The translations under genes and the position numbers were made by a program. This document shows, in pieces, positions 52,492 to 62,212 of a stretch of 64,000 nucleotides of DNA; the first letter of the stretch is position 1, and the number at the start of each line of letters is the position of its first letter. The notes under the pieces are model-generated. The model saw only the letters and a list, made by a program, of their open reading frames with translations, had not been told where the DNA came from and did no database searches. Source of the stretch: Microglena sp. YARC (Eukaryota; Chlorophyta; Chlorophyceae; Chlamydomonadales; Chlamydomonadaceae); contig CM039463.1 of the NCBI GenBank assembly GCA_022414725.1, forward strand, positions 57,695,837-57,759,836, written 5' to 3'.

Positions 52492-52839
52492 TGTAACGGT
52501 ACAGAACCCTTCACGGGTACTCTGGCCGTCCAGCAAGGCATACGGGTACACCGTACCCGTAAGCCACGTGACGAACGCACATGATACAGTACCATACCTA
52601 TGTACTGCCTCATCTCTCACAACGCACACGTTGCGCACATAGACACGAGCTACTCGGAACGAACCCTTCTACTCCTACCACGAAGACGTTCTTTCCAAGC
52701 TATTCGACATCCCCTACCTAGGTAACCCTCCACCTGTTCTGCTAGTTCACCCATATCAACATACACGTAAACACACATCACGCATCACGTTACTCTAGAC
52801 TAACCCCTCAAGCTGCTAGGAGCATCCAGAGCTGTTACA
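52492..52839 (+). repeat. 3' LTR of gypsy element 1
   Basis: 348 bp; see 43454-43801. Followed by TTTGC and the resumed copia integrase frame. Confidence 0.95.
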
Positions 52840-53766
52840 TTTGCAACAGATTCAAAAATTGGTGCAAAAGGAAAGGAATCACCCTCAATTTCACAGTCCC
52901 AGGCAACCCTTCTACAAATGGTGCAGCAGAACGTCTGGACAGAACCCTGCATGACAGATCCGCAGCCCTCCTCCTCTCATCCAAATTCCCCAACAGGTAC
53001 TGGGCAGAAATGGTCAAAAATGCAAGCATCCTCAGAAACCTCTCACCAACCTCTGAATCAGACAAAACACCCTATGAACTACTCTTCCATGGCATCAAGC
53101 CTAAGATAGATCACCTCAGGACCATTGATTGGCTGTACAGCATATGTACATGTTCCACCTAAGTCAAGAGATTTCAAGTTCTCACCCTCAGCAAAAATTA
53201 CCAGGCTCATTGGATAATCAGACTCAAGAAAAGCCTACAGAGTGGTAGACTCCTCACACAAAATCTTTGACGCCAGAGAAATAACCTTCAATGAATTTGA
53301 AAACCTGGCAGGTCAAAAAGGATTCCCAGGTGCAGACGCTGTGGTACTAGGAAACCATGAAGATGATATCCCAGTTGAAATTGATGAAGATGATCCTACA
53401 CCACCTGCACCTGCTATCCCCACCCAGTCTGAACTCATAGAAAGATAATACATTCTTGCCAGACAAGCTAAGTATCAGACCAACACACAAGTGTGGGGCC
53501 TACCAGGCAACCTCTCTTCTAATCCTGACACAGTGTACCAACCTACCTTTACCATACCAGCATCCAACCTCACACCAGCAGCCAGTACACCCAACAACCA
53601 AACTGTTGAACAAGGAGATGAACACATCCCTCAGGAAAATGATGATCCCCCTAACCCCCCATCTCCACCACTCCAAGAGCTGCCCACATCTCCAAGCCCT
53701 GACATTCCCCCACCACCAGAAGTAGACCCATCCCTTCTAGGTTCAACTAGCTAGTTGAACCTAGAA
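52840..53766 (+). pseudogene. Copia integrase C-terminal part and linker, with palindrome
   Basis: Resumes directly after the gypsy LTR with CNRFKNWCKRKGITLNF and NGAAERLDRTL, which has the catalytic Glu. Stops and frameshifts follow (about 53160-53220). A Pro-rich linker ends at a perfect 32-bp palindrome (53735-53766, TTCTAGGTTCAACTAG plus its inverse) that introduces a TAG and shifts the frame before RRTGRERHSPNFLAFLA. Confidence 0.85.
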
Positions 53767-53769
53767 GAA

Positions 53770-55394
53770 CTGGCAGAGAAAGGCACTCACCAAACTTTCT
53801 GGCATTCCTAGCTGCAGACCAAGTTATCATTCCCAAAAATGAAAAAGAAGCCCTCTCTAGCCCCCAGGCCAAAGAATGGAAAGCTGCTATGCAAGAAGAA
53901 CTAGCAGCACTTGCACAAATGAACACCTGGTCCCTCTCAGAACTCCCATCAGGAGCCAAGGCTATAGGAACCAAGTGGGTTTTTGACATCAAACAATCAG
54001 TTGATGGAGAAATTGCCAGGTACAAAGCAAGACTAGTTGCCAAAGGGTATGCCCAACGTCCAGGCATGGACTATGATGAAGTTTTTGCACCAGTGGCCAA
54101 ACATGCTACCATTCGTTACATCCTCTCAATGGCAGCCAACCCCAAGGCATACCTTGCACAGTTAGACGTTTCCACAGCATTCCTCAATGGCATAGTTGAA
54201 GAAGAACTGTACTGCACCCAACCACCAGGATTCGAACAGGACCACAGGGTCTGCCGCATGTGGAAATGCCTTTATGGCCTCAAACAAGCTTCTCTCCAGT
54301 GGTACCTCAAGGTCAAAGAAGATATGACTGCTATAGGATTCAAAGAAGTAGACGTAGACCAAGGTCTATTTGTACTCCCTAACTCAGCCAACAGGCTCAT
54401 AATCTGGGTACTCCTCTGGGTTGATGACTTCCTTATGCTGTCCTTTGACAAAAGCATCCTAGACAAGTACAAGACCACCATCATGACGCTGTACAAGACT
54501 AGAGACCTTGATGACCCCTCAGTGTTTGTTGGCTATGAGATCACAAGGAATGCATCAACTGGCACCCTACACATCTGCCAGTCCAGGTTCATCCAGGACC
54601 TGCTGCGTGCCCACAACATGCTTCATGAACCCAACAGCGCACCAGATTCCCTGTGCCTCTCCTACCAGATGCTCTCCTGCCCTATGCTGGCAAAGATACC
54701 CCGCCCAGCCACCGGCCTGCCCCTTGCCCAAATTGTGGGTTCCCTCAACTACCTGGCAGTTAACACAAGACCTGACATTGCCCAAGCAGTCAACAGATTG
54801 GCCAGGCACAGTGCACACCCATTGCATGACCACATGGAAGCTGCCACTGGTATTCTCAAGTATCTGTCTAATACACCAGACCATGGCATCACCTACACCT
54901 TCTCCAACAAGCCTCTCATTGGCTACTGTGATTCTGACCATGCTGCCTGCCCAATCACAAGGAAATCCACTACAGGTTTTGTATTCCTCAACCAAGGGGG
55001 AGCAATCTCATGGGCATCCAAGATCCAGGCATCTGCAAAAGCCTTGTCCACAACAGAGGCTGAGTTCATGGCAGCTACCTCTGCAGCCCAGGAAGGAATG
55101 TGGTTGAGAAAACTACAACACTCTGCCACAGGCATAGTTCCCCCTCCTCTCACCATTAATGGTGACAACCAAGCTGCCCTTAGTGCCTGGAACCAGGAGA
55201 AGCTGTCATCCAGACTGAAGCACATGGAGACCAGGCTCTACTTCCTCAAGGAGCAGTCCAAGAAAGAAGGTATCAAACTGAACTGGATCCCAACTGCTGC
55301 CAACTTGTCTGACATGCTCATCAAAGCTCTGCCCAGGGCCAAGTTCTGTGACTTCAGAGAGAAGATTGGCTGCATTGGCAAGCTCAAAATGTAA
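53770..55394 (+). CDS. Copia RT and RNase H
   Basis: 501 codons are open from 53889, with upstream in-frame coding from about 53770. The RT has AIGTKWVFDIKQSVDGEIAR, YKARLVAKGYAQRPGMDYDE, LDVSTAFLNGIVEEELYCTQ, YGLKQASLQWY and WVDDFLML (YVDD box with Trp). The RNase H part has YCDSDHAACPITRKSTTGFV, STTEAEFMAA and INGDNQAALS. Ends LKM, TAA at 55392-55394. This is the most intact enzyme region of the copia element. Confidence 0.93.
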
Positions 55395-56007
55395 TAACTC
55401 TAGAAGCTCTGACCAAGAACCTGTGATCTGGTATCACTCATATCCTTGATCATGGGGAGCTACTTGCCTTCTTAGTTTTCCTCCTGCAGCTTCCTGCAGA
55501 TCCTTTACAGTCCATTCCTGATCACTATGGCCCCATAGTTCCCCCTAGCATTGATCTTAAGATCCTGACTTATGATACTTTATAGATGATATTGGAAGTA
55601 ACTCACCATATCCTTCCATCTGGAATGATAGTCATGAGCTAGCGGGGGACGTCTACTTTAAAGTTGTTTATTAATGGAAATCAAACAGATTGCTATCCAG
55701 CCCTTTTAGCTGAACAAGGCCCTATGGCTGCACCTTCCTGGCAGCTCCACAGCTGGAATCCAGTCCTACCTAGATAATAGATAATAGTCACTGTACTGCC
55801 TCTGCCCCTTGTTCCCCTCTAAATGTACTTGCATATGCCCCACAAGGTCAAGTGCCGTTCATTAGTGAACACTGGCCAAACCAGAAGCCTATACCCCCGG
55901 GCTCTCTTATGCACCAGTTTTCTATTTTTCACTCTAGCTTCCTTTCCCCTAGAACCTCCTAATTCCAGGAATTCTTATGAATAAAGAATACCAGGAATTG
56001 GGGGGGA
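55395..56007 (+). other. Copia 3' non-coding region and polypurine tract
   Basis: About 600 bp without ORFs, ending in GAATTGGGGGGGA just before the 3' LTR. Confidence 0.75.
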
Positions 56008-56258
56008 TGTTATAAACCGGTTCTCCCGGTCCAGCTAGAGTGTCTTGGGGCGCCAGGCCTTCTGCCTGGAAGCTTCCATAGTAGTGCCTCCGTCCGTTAG
56101 GGCCGGCACCTACCGGCGGCAGTACCCTGAGGTACTGTCGCCTTTCCCCTCTTATACCTTCCATGTCGCTTGACATTTATGCTATCACGATTGTAAGCAC
56201 ACGCCCTAGTTCCTTCCCTGTGAGAGTGCTCAAGACATATCGCTCCGGAAATCTAAAA
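56008..56258 (+). repeat. 3' LTR of plus-strand copia element
   Basis: 251 bp starting TGTTATAAACCGG. Followed by GCCTTG, the target duplication, and by the minus-strand copia RT. Confidence 0.88.
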
Positions 56259-58379
56259 GCCTTGCACATAGTAAACCTATGAGCAATCAAAACTTGCTTG
56301 ACTTCCATTCTACAAGCCCTGGGTGCCTGCTTCAGACCATAAAGGGACTTGATCAGTTTGCACACAAGGGGATCACCATGAGGACCAATGACTTTGAAGC
56401 CCTCAGGCTGGTGACAGTACAAGGCAAGACCAGGTTCCAAGGTTGCATTGAGGAAAGCAGTCTTAGCTTGATATCCAGCTGCCGAACAAACATCTTTCTA
56501 TGAGTGATGGCAGCAATGAGAACCCTAAGCCCAGCTTTAGAAGAGACGGGGGCATATACATCATGAATATCCAGCCCAGGCCGTTGCAGAAAACCTCGAA
56601 CCACAAATCGTGCCTTAAAGCGCACATAACCATCAATCCCTATCTTCTTCACAAATAACCACCTGCCAGATAGGACCCTCTGTTTAGGAGGTTGAGGAGT
56701 CAGTGCCCATGTGCCATGGGCATGCAAAGACTCCATCTCATCCTTCATAGCTAGTAACCATTGATCCATGTCAGGGTTAGAGGGGTGCATAGCAGCTTTA
56801 TATGACAGTTCAGAAGAAGTAAAGATATATGCTCCCACTTAAAAGCAGTTAACCCCCACATGAGCAGCATTTGTATCAGCAGTATCAGCAGGAGCAGGCA
56901 GTAAAACCCCCAGTTCAGGACTACTGACTGGTTGAACAGGGTCGGCATTCTTTGCCTCTAATTCAATGAAACCTGGGTCGACTGGAACGCCCCAGCCATA
57001 CGCAGTATCAGAGCCAGACCACTCATCCAGTTCATCACTCACGCTTGCCGCGACGGCCAACTCATCGTCTAGCCTTGTCCGGTGTAAACCACCAGAGACG
57101 ACAGGGGGCGGTGGGATCAATACTGCCCGCGGGTCATCCGAACAGGTGGACGGGGGGAGATGCGAATCAGACAGTGGACCTACCAGAGGGTCCACTATGA
57201 CTTTCGAGCGGTCAAATCCAAGAGCTTCGCCAGCGAAACGTGGCACAGAGGAGGGCCTGGCGACCCCCTGAGATTCAGGTAAATCTATGCTTGAAGGGAC
57301 GTTGGACTCCCGCCCGCCCTTTACCTTCACACGCAATACAGCATGATCAGTCCCTGACCTGGGACACAATGTCATCCCATGACGACCAGGACAGCCATCA
57401 ACAATTGGGGTTGCTAAAAGGGCTAAGGCATTACCCGCAGAATCCAGCATATGACTGTTGATAGCAGTAGGGATGCTGTCTACATACGGGGACCCATCAT
57501 AAGGGGAGAGCCCAGGTATGCAGTTATAGCTAAACTGTTCATAGAAGAGTACATCACGACTCTCTACTACCTGGCACAACTTTGGAACCCAAACAAAATA
57601 ACCCTTGCTCACCAGGGAATACCCAACCAGTCTACCAGATAATGCCCTTTCGTCAAGCTTGTTACGTTTCTTCCCATTGACTAAAGTGACATAGCAAGGG
57701 CAATCAAACACACGTTACAACGACACATCAGGAACCACACCGTAGAACAACTCATAAGGAGTCTTGTCACCCTGATTGGGCAGCCGATTGCGTAGATAAC
57801 AAGCACTGAGAAAGGCATAGGGCCAGAAAGACTTAGGGAGCTGTGACTCTAAGTGAATACTCCTAGCTACATTCTGTAAGACCCCATTGTACCTCTCTAC
57901 AGTAGCATTCTGCTGAGCAGTGTACATCATAGACAACTCATGCACTGCACCAACCGAAATCAACCATTCCTCGAACCACTTTACTAAAAATTCCTTAGCC
58001 CTGACAGACCTCAGACATTTGAAAACAAACCCATGTAGCTGAGTCATCCATCTAAGGATGGTAGTCTGAACTGCTAAGGGAGCTTCATCCCTGGACCTCA
58101 AGGCCAATACCTCAGCATAGCCAGATTATTGATCTGTGAGTAACAGAATATACAACTCCCCACGCAAGCCCCTAATATGAACAGGTCCCATGATATCTAA
58201 GTGCAGGCGTTGCAGAGGTGCACGGATCTCTGTTTTGCTTTCTTTAGGAAAAGGCAAACGTTTAGCCTTTGCCTTCTGACAAGCATCATAAGGGATCTTA
58301 GCCAGTTTCTTCACTTGATTTTCGGTGAGGGGTAAGTTCTTAACCATCTTACCTCTGACTAGCTTGTGCATGGTATCAT
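56259..58379 (-). pseudogene. Minus-strand Ty1/copia pol, 5' half (pre-integrase to RT)
   Basis: Read from 58379 down: MHKLVRGKMVKNL and YDACQKAKAKRLPF (pre-integrase region), HLDIMGPVHI (integrase D1), then KCLRSVRAKEFL where the second catalytic Asp is Val, and NATVERYNG (catalytic Glu). A linker with MFDCPCYVTLVNGKKRNKLD follows, then RT starting WLLAMKDEMESLHAHGTWAL and FVVRGFLQRPGLDIHDVYAP, a frameshift at about 56400, and SLYGLKQAPRA to HRFTMCKA at 56259. Several stops and frameshifts make it an old, dead copy. Confidence 0.9.
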
Positions 58380-58727
58380 TGTAACGGTACAGAACCCTTC
58401 ACGGGTACTTTGGCCGTCCAGCAAGGCATACGGGTACACCGTACCCGTAAGCCACGTGACGAACGCACATGATACAGTACCATACCCATGTACTGCCTCA
58501 TCGCTCTCAACGCGTACGTTGAATACATAGACACGAGCTACTCGGAACGAACCCTTCTACTACTCCCACAAAGACGTTCTATCCAAGCTACTCGACATCC
58601 CATACCTAGGTAACACCCTTACTGTTCTGCTAACTTACGCATATTGACATACATACAAACATACATCACGTAGCCCGTTACTCTAGACTAACCCTTCAAG
58701 CTGCTAGGTGCATCGTGAGCTGTTACA
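58380..58727 (+). repeat. Diverged 5' LTR of gypsy element 2
   Basis: 348 bp, TGTAAC...GTTACA. It differs from the three other LTRs at two dozen or more positions, whereas those are nearly identical to each other. It interrupts the minus-strand copia pre-integrase region on its left. Confidence 0.92.
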
Positions 58728-59872
58728 CTGGTCACGGAGCTGGTTTCGTTCCTAGGGACCTCACGCATACGCATATTCATACGCATACACACACGTACGA
58801 AGTTCACCCTTTTCTTCGAGTTTTGCGCAACCCTCGACCCACCAGTAAGTTTCAGGCGGCTTTTCTGTGCTTGCTCTACTCCCTGTTAGCATTACTGATT
58901 TGTACCCTGACGCCGCGCAGTGTTGCACTGGATTGCTGTCTCGCATTGGCGTCATAGTGAGTTTTCTCTGTTCTGCATGGCTAGCCCTGCCTTATCTCCG
59001 GTCTAGCCCACCTTGCATGGCTTACGACCTCGATCTTACACGCCACGTTCTGACCTCTTGGTCTACGCTTAATTAGTGCTATTCTTGTGCGCGGTTTTAC
59101 TCTAACAGTCCATCAAGCAGCAGAGGCTTCGGGCCAGCCTTGACTGTACTTGCGAGTAATTTCGTACTTCGTTTGGTCATCCTTCCTCCATGGTGCATGC
59201 ATGCAATGCCTGATTGTTTGTGCACTTTCCTTTCGCCCTGCTTTCACTGCTCGCACTCGGTACCGACCCTGTCTGTGTCGCGGTAGAATTTGTCAGGTTC
59301 GACCCGCCCTGTGCTGCATTTGGCCTGTCTTGCATGGGCGTTCTCCCATAGCCTGCCATGACCTTGCATGGCCTACGCCCTCAATTCTCAACGACGCATC
59401 CTGGCCTTCTGGTCATAGCCTCTAAGGCTACATTTGTGAGCTTTACCCTCGCGGTTTGTTCCATCGCGCAGCATCGGCTCCAGTTGACACCTGCTGAGCC
59501 ATACCTGCTTTAATTAACGTACCTCACGAATCTATCTTGCTGTTCTCAGTGCTTGCTGCATCTTTCATTGGTGCTTTACACCCTTTATCTTGCTCATCCT
59601 GTCGCGCAATTCGATTCGTCGTTGTCGTTGTCGTTGTCTTTGCATGTCCTGCTGTCCGGGCCGTTGCCGTGCTAGTCTCCCTCATCGTGTTCTGGACGAA
59701 TTCGTCTTTACAGTTACGTTTGAGGCCTGTTCAGCTCGTTACGCTCGCAAAATTTGCTAGTCACTGGTACATCTGATTGTCTGGCTTACTAGAGTTGCGA
59801 GTATTATACCTCCTCTGTCGCCCACCTTTCATCTCTGTCCAGCCTACTTACATGTGTCGTCGCCTATGCAGA

Positions 59873-60374
59873 ATGACTCCCCGCAAAGTTCCAACCACAG
59901 GCACCGACGCCGCTGCTGAGCAGCCGACGACGTCGGTAGTCAGCACCAACCCTGAAGGGATTGCGTCATCTGACACCGAGCCTGACAGCGGCCTGGTATT
60001 CGGCGGACATTCGGGCCTGAGTATGGCATTCTGCCCCAACGCCAAGACCTTCGGGCCTGAGGGTGGCGTTCTGCCCCGACAGGCCCAAGGAGCCTCCGAC
60101 GTATAATAATGATTTCTCATCGAGCGACGGGCTCGCTCATACAGCCCAATTGACTCTGCCGGTGGGCCGCGTCCCCTTTTCTGACAACCTCAGCACATGT
60201 TGCTACACGTGTCGCCCAATCAGGCACAGCACTCAGAAGTGTCCGACGCCGGTCCGACGTTCTGTCACAGTTGACGATTTCCGACCTGGCCTATTCCGGC
60301 AGTTTCATCAACTTGACAGATTTTGCCAGGTCATAGCCCTCCATAGCCGCGCAATTCCACGCAAATGCTTCTAA
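59873..60374 (+). pseudogene. Gypsy element 2, gag fragment with zinc knuckle
   Basis: MTPRKVPTTGTDAAAEQPTT matches the gag start of element 1, but the coiled coil and capsid are deleted. A short direct repeat (TTCGGGCCTGAG... about 60014 and 60052) marks the junction. A frame starting near 60063 then carries CYTCRPIRHSTQKC, a true CX2CX4HX4C knuckle, which element 1 lacks. Confidence 0.75.
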
Positions 60375-60464
60375 GCATTTCGCGACCGGATAGCACGCCA
60401 TGTCCCCACGTGTACGATCCCACGTGTTCGACATATTTCATAATGAAATATTTCGGAAATATTT

Positions 60465-61684
60465 TACCCGTGGAAATTCCATACAAATTCTGGGAGTGCG
60501 TCTCCACGGACCTTATTACGGCGCTTCCACCAACATCGTCGGGCCATGATGCCATCGCTGTGTTCGTCGACAAGCTGTCCAAGATGGTTCATGTCGAACC
60601 TTGTCATACGATGATTAACGCAGAGGAATTCGCTTCCCTATACCTCAATCGTGTCATCCAATATCATGGTATCCCGAAGAAGCTCCTCAGTGATTGCGAC
60701 GCGCGATTCACAGGTCATTTCGGCGTGGCTCTCCATCGTTTGATGGGCACGCGACAAGCGTTTTCGACAGCGTTCCATCCACAAACTGACGGTCAGACGG
60801 AACGCATGAACCGGGTCATCGAGGACATGATTTGCCACTACGTGGGGCCATACCATGACGATTGGGATAAAGCTTTGGCATTGGTGGAGTTTGCAATCAA
60901 CAATTCCTACCAAGAGTCCATTCAGAACACCCCCTTTCGGGCATACCTTGGCTACGACCCTACGACGCCTCTCAAGGCGGAAGTCGAATCGAAATGTCCG
61001 GCTGCCAACGATTGGTGGGCTGATCACATTGAACGTCAAGATCAATGCAAGGCATGCATGCAAGCCGCTCAAGATCGGCAGAAAGCCCATTACGATAAAC
61101 GACGAACGGAGGTTTTCTTCGACCTTGGTGATAAGGTTCTCTTGTCCACCCGCAATATGAAGTTCAAAGCAACGGGTAAACCAAAATGTACACCTCGTTT
61201 TGTTGGTCCTAATACGATTACCGAATGCATTGGTCCACGCGACGAGCAGACTGGAGTCGTCCGGCAAGTCACGGCGTGCCGCTTAGCCTTGCCTAAGATG
61301 ATGCGCATCCACCCCGTGTTTCACGTGGGTTTGATCAAGCACTGGCGCTCTGATGGCGTTGTCCATGTTGGACAACCGCTTGAGTTCGACTCCGACGGCG
61401 CTCCGATTTGGAATATCCAATGCATCATGCGCGAAAAGTCGCGTGTCATCGGCACATCCAGCAAACGACGTCTCGAATACTTGGTCCGATGGCAAGACTT
61501 CGGTATTGAGCAAGACACTTGGGAACTCGCCAAGGCGGTCAAGAAAAGTGCCCCTCACGTCGTCGATGCATGGCAATCCCGTGTTACGCCCGTTGTATCC
61601 CGACGTACGTCGAAAAAACGGGCCCATCACCCACCCATCGCACTCGACGCATACGACACGGCGGTTAGATTGCTTTATTTATAA
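60465..61684 (+). CDS. Gypsy element 2, integrase core and chromodomain (duplicate)
   Basis: Same reading as 51103-52322 with very few substitutions: STDLITALP, SDCDARFTG, QTDGQTERMNR and the LEYLVRWQDFG chromodomain, stop at 61682-61684. The zinc-binding N-terminus is missing entirely. Confidence 0.88.
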
Positions 61685-61853
61685 AGCTGTCTTTCTTGGA
61701 GTACTCAAAAAGGATGTTAAATGGTTCTCTCCGAAACCAACTTGTTTCATCAAGTATATTTTGAGCACGGCACATACGACAACGACTGGTATTCACATCC
61801 CACCTCTATTACGATCAGATGCGGGGTCCGCATCTCTTCTGGAGGGGGGGGAG

Positions 61854-62212
61854 TGTAACGGTACAGAACCCTTCACGGGTACTCTGGCCGTCCAGCAAGG
61901 CATACGGGTACACCGTACCCGTAAGCCACGTGACGAACGCACATGATACAGTACCATACCTATGTACTGCCTCATCTCTCACAACGCACACGTTGCGCAC
62001 ATAGACACGAGCTACTCGGAACGAACCCTTCTACTCCTACCACGAAGACGTTCTTTCCAAGCTATTCGACATCCCCTACCTAGGTAACCCTCCACCTGAC
62101 AGAACAGTGTTCTGCTAGTTCACCCATATCAACATACACGTAAACACACATCACGCATCACGTTACTCTAGACTAACCCCTCAAGCTGCTAGGAGCATCC
62201 AGAGCTGTTACA
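61854..62212 (+). repeat. 3' LTR of gypsy element 2 with 11-bp insertion
   Basis: 359 bp; identical to the 3' LTR of element 1 apart from an 11-bp insertion (62099-62109) that creates a CAGAAC-AGT-GTTCTG hairpin. Confidence 0.92.

Larger units (their letters stand above)
43454..52839 (+). mobile_element. Chromodomain Ty3/gypsy LTR retrotransposon 1, full length, defective
   Basis: 9386 bp with identical-length LTRs and a 5-bp target duplication TTTGC (43449-43453, 52840-52844) inside the integrase of the copia element. Order gag - protease - RT - RNase H - integrase - chromodomain is that of chromoviruses. Coding defects: TAG at 45837, TAA at 49591, a frameshift at about 50085 and a damaged integrase zinc finger at about 51000-51100. 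The near-identical LTRs mean it is young despite these defects. Confidence 0.95.
41522..56258 (+). mobile_element. Plus-strand Ty1/copia LTR retrotransposon (host of the gypsy insertion)
   Basis: Two LTRs flank gag/protease/integrase (42122-43453 and 52845-53750) and RT/RNase H (53770-55394). Without the 9.4-kb gypsy element it would be about 5.3 kb, a normal copia size. The target duplication GCCT(TG) at both ends lies in the RT gene of the minus-strand copia element; joining the flanks restores the CKAEPALYF reading of that gene. Confidence 0.92.
58380..62212 (+). mobile_element. Chimeric gypsy element 2
   Basis: The left part (58380 to about 60460) is a diverged relative: LTR, 5' leader and a short gag fragment. 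The right part (about 60461-62212) is near-identical to 51099-52839 of element 1: integrase core, chromodomain, polypurine tract and 3' LTR. Protease, RT and RNase H are absent. The flanks differ: minus-strand copia to the left, plus-strand copia to the right, with no target duplication. It is not a simple insertion. Confidence 0.9.

Noticed and set aside
58380..62212. Ordinary full gypsy insertion
   Set aside because: Flanks belong to two different copia elements, LTRs are of different age, and there is no target duplication.
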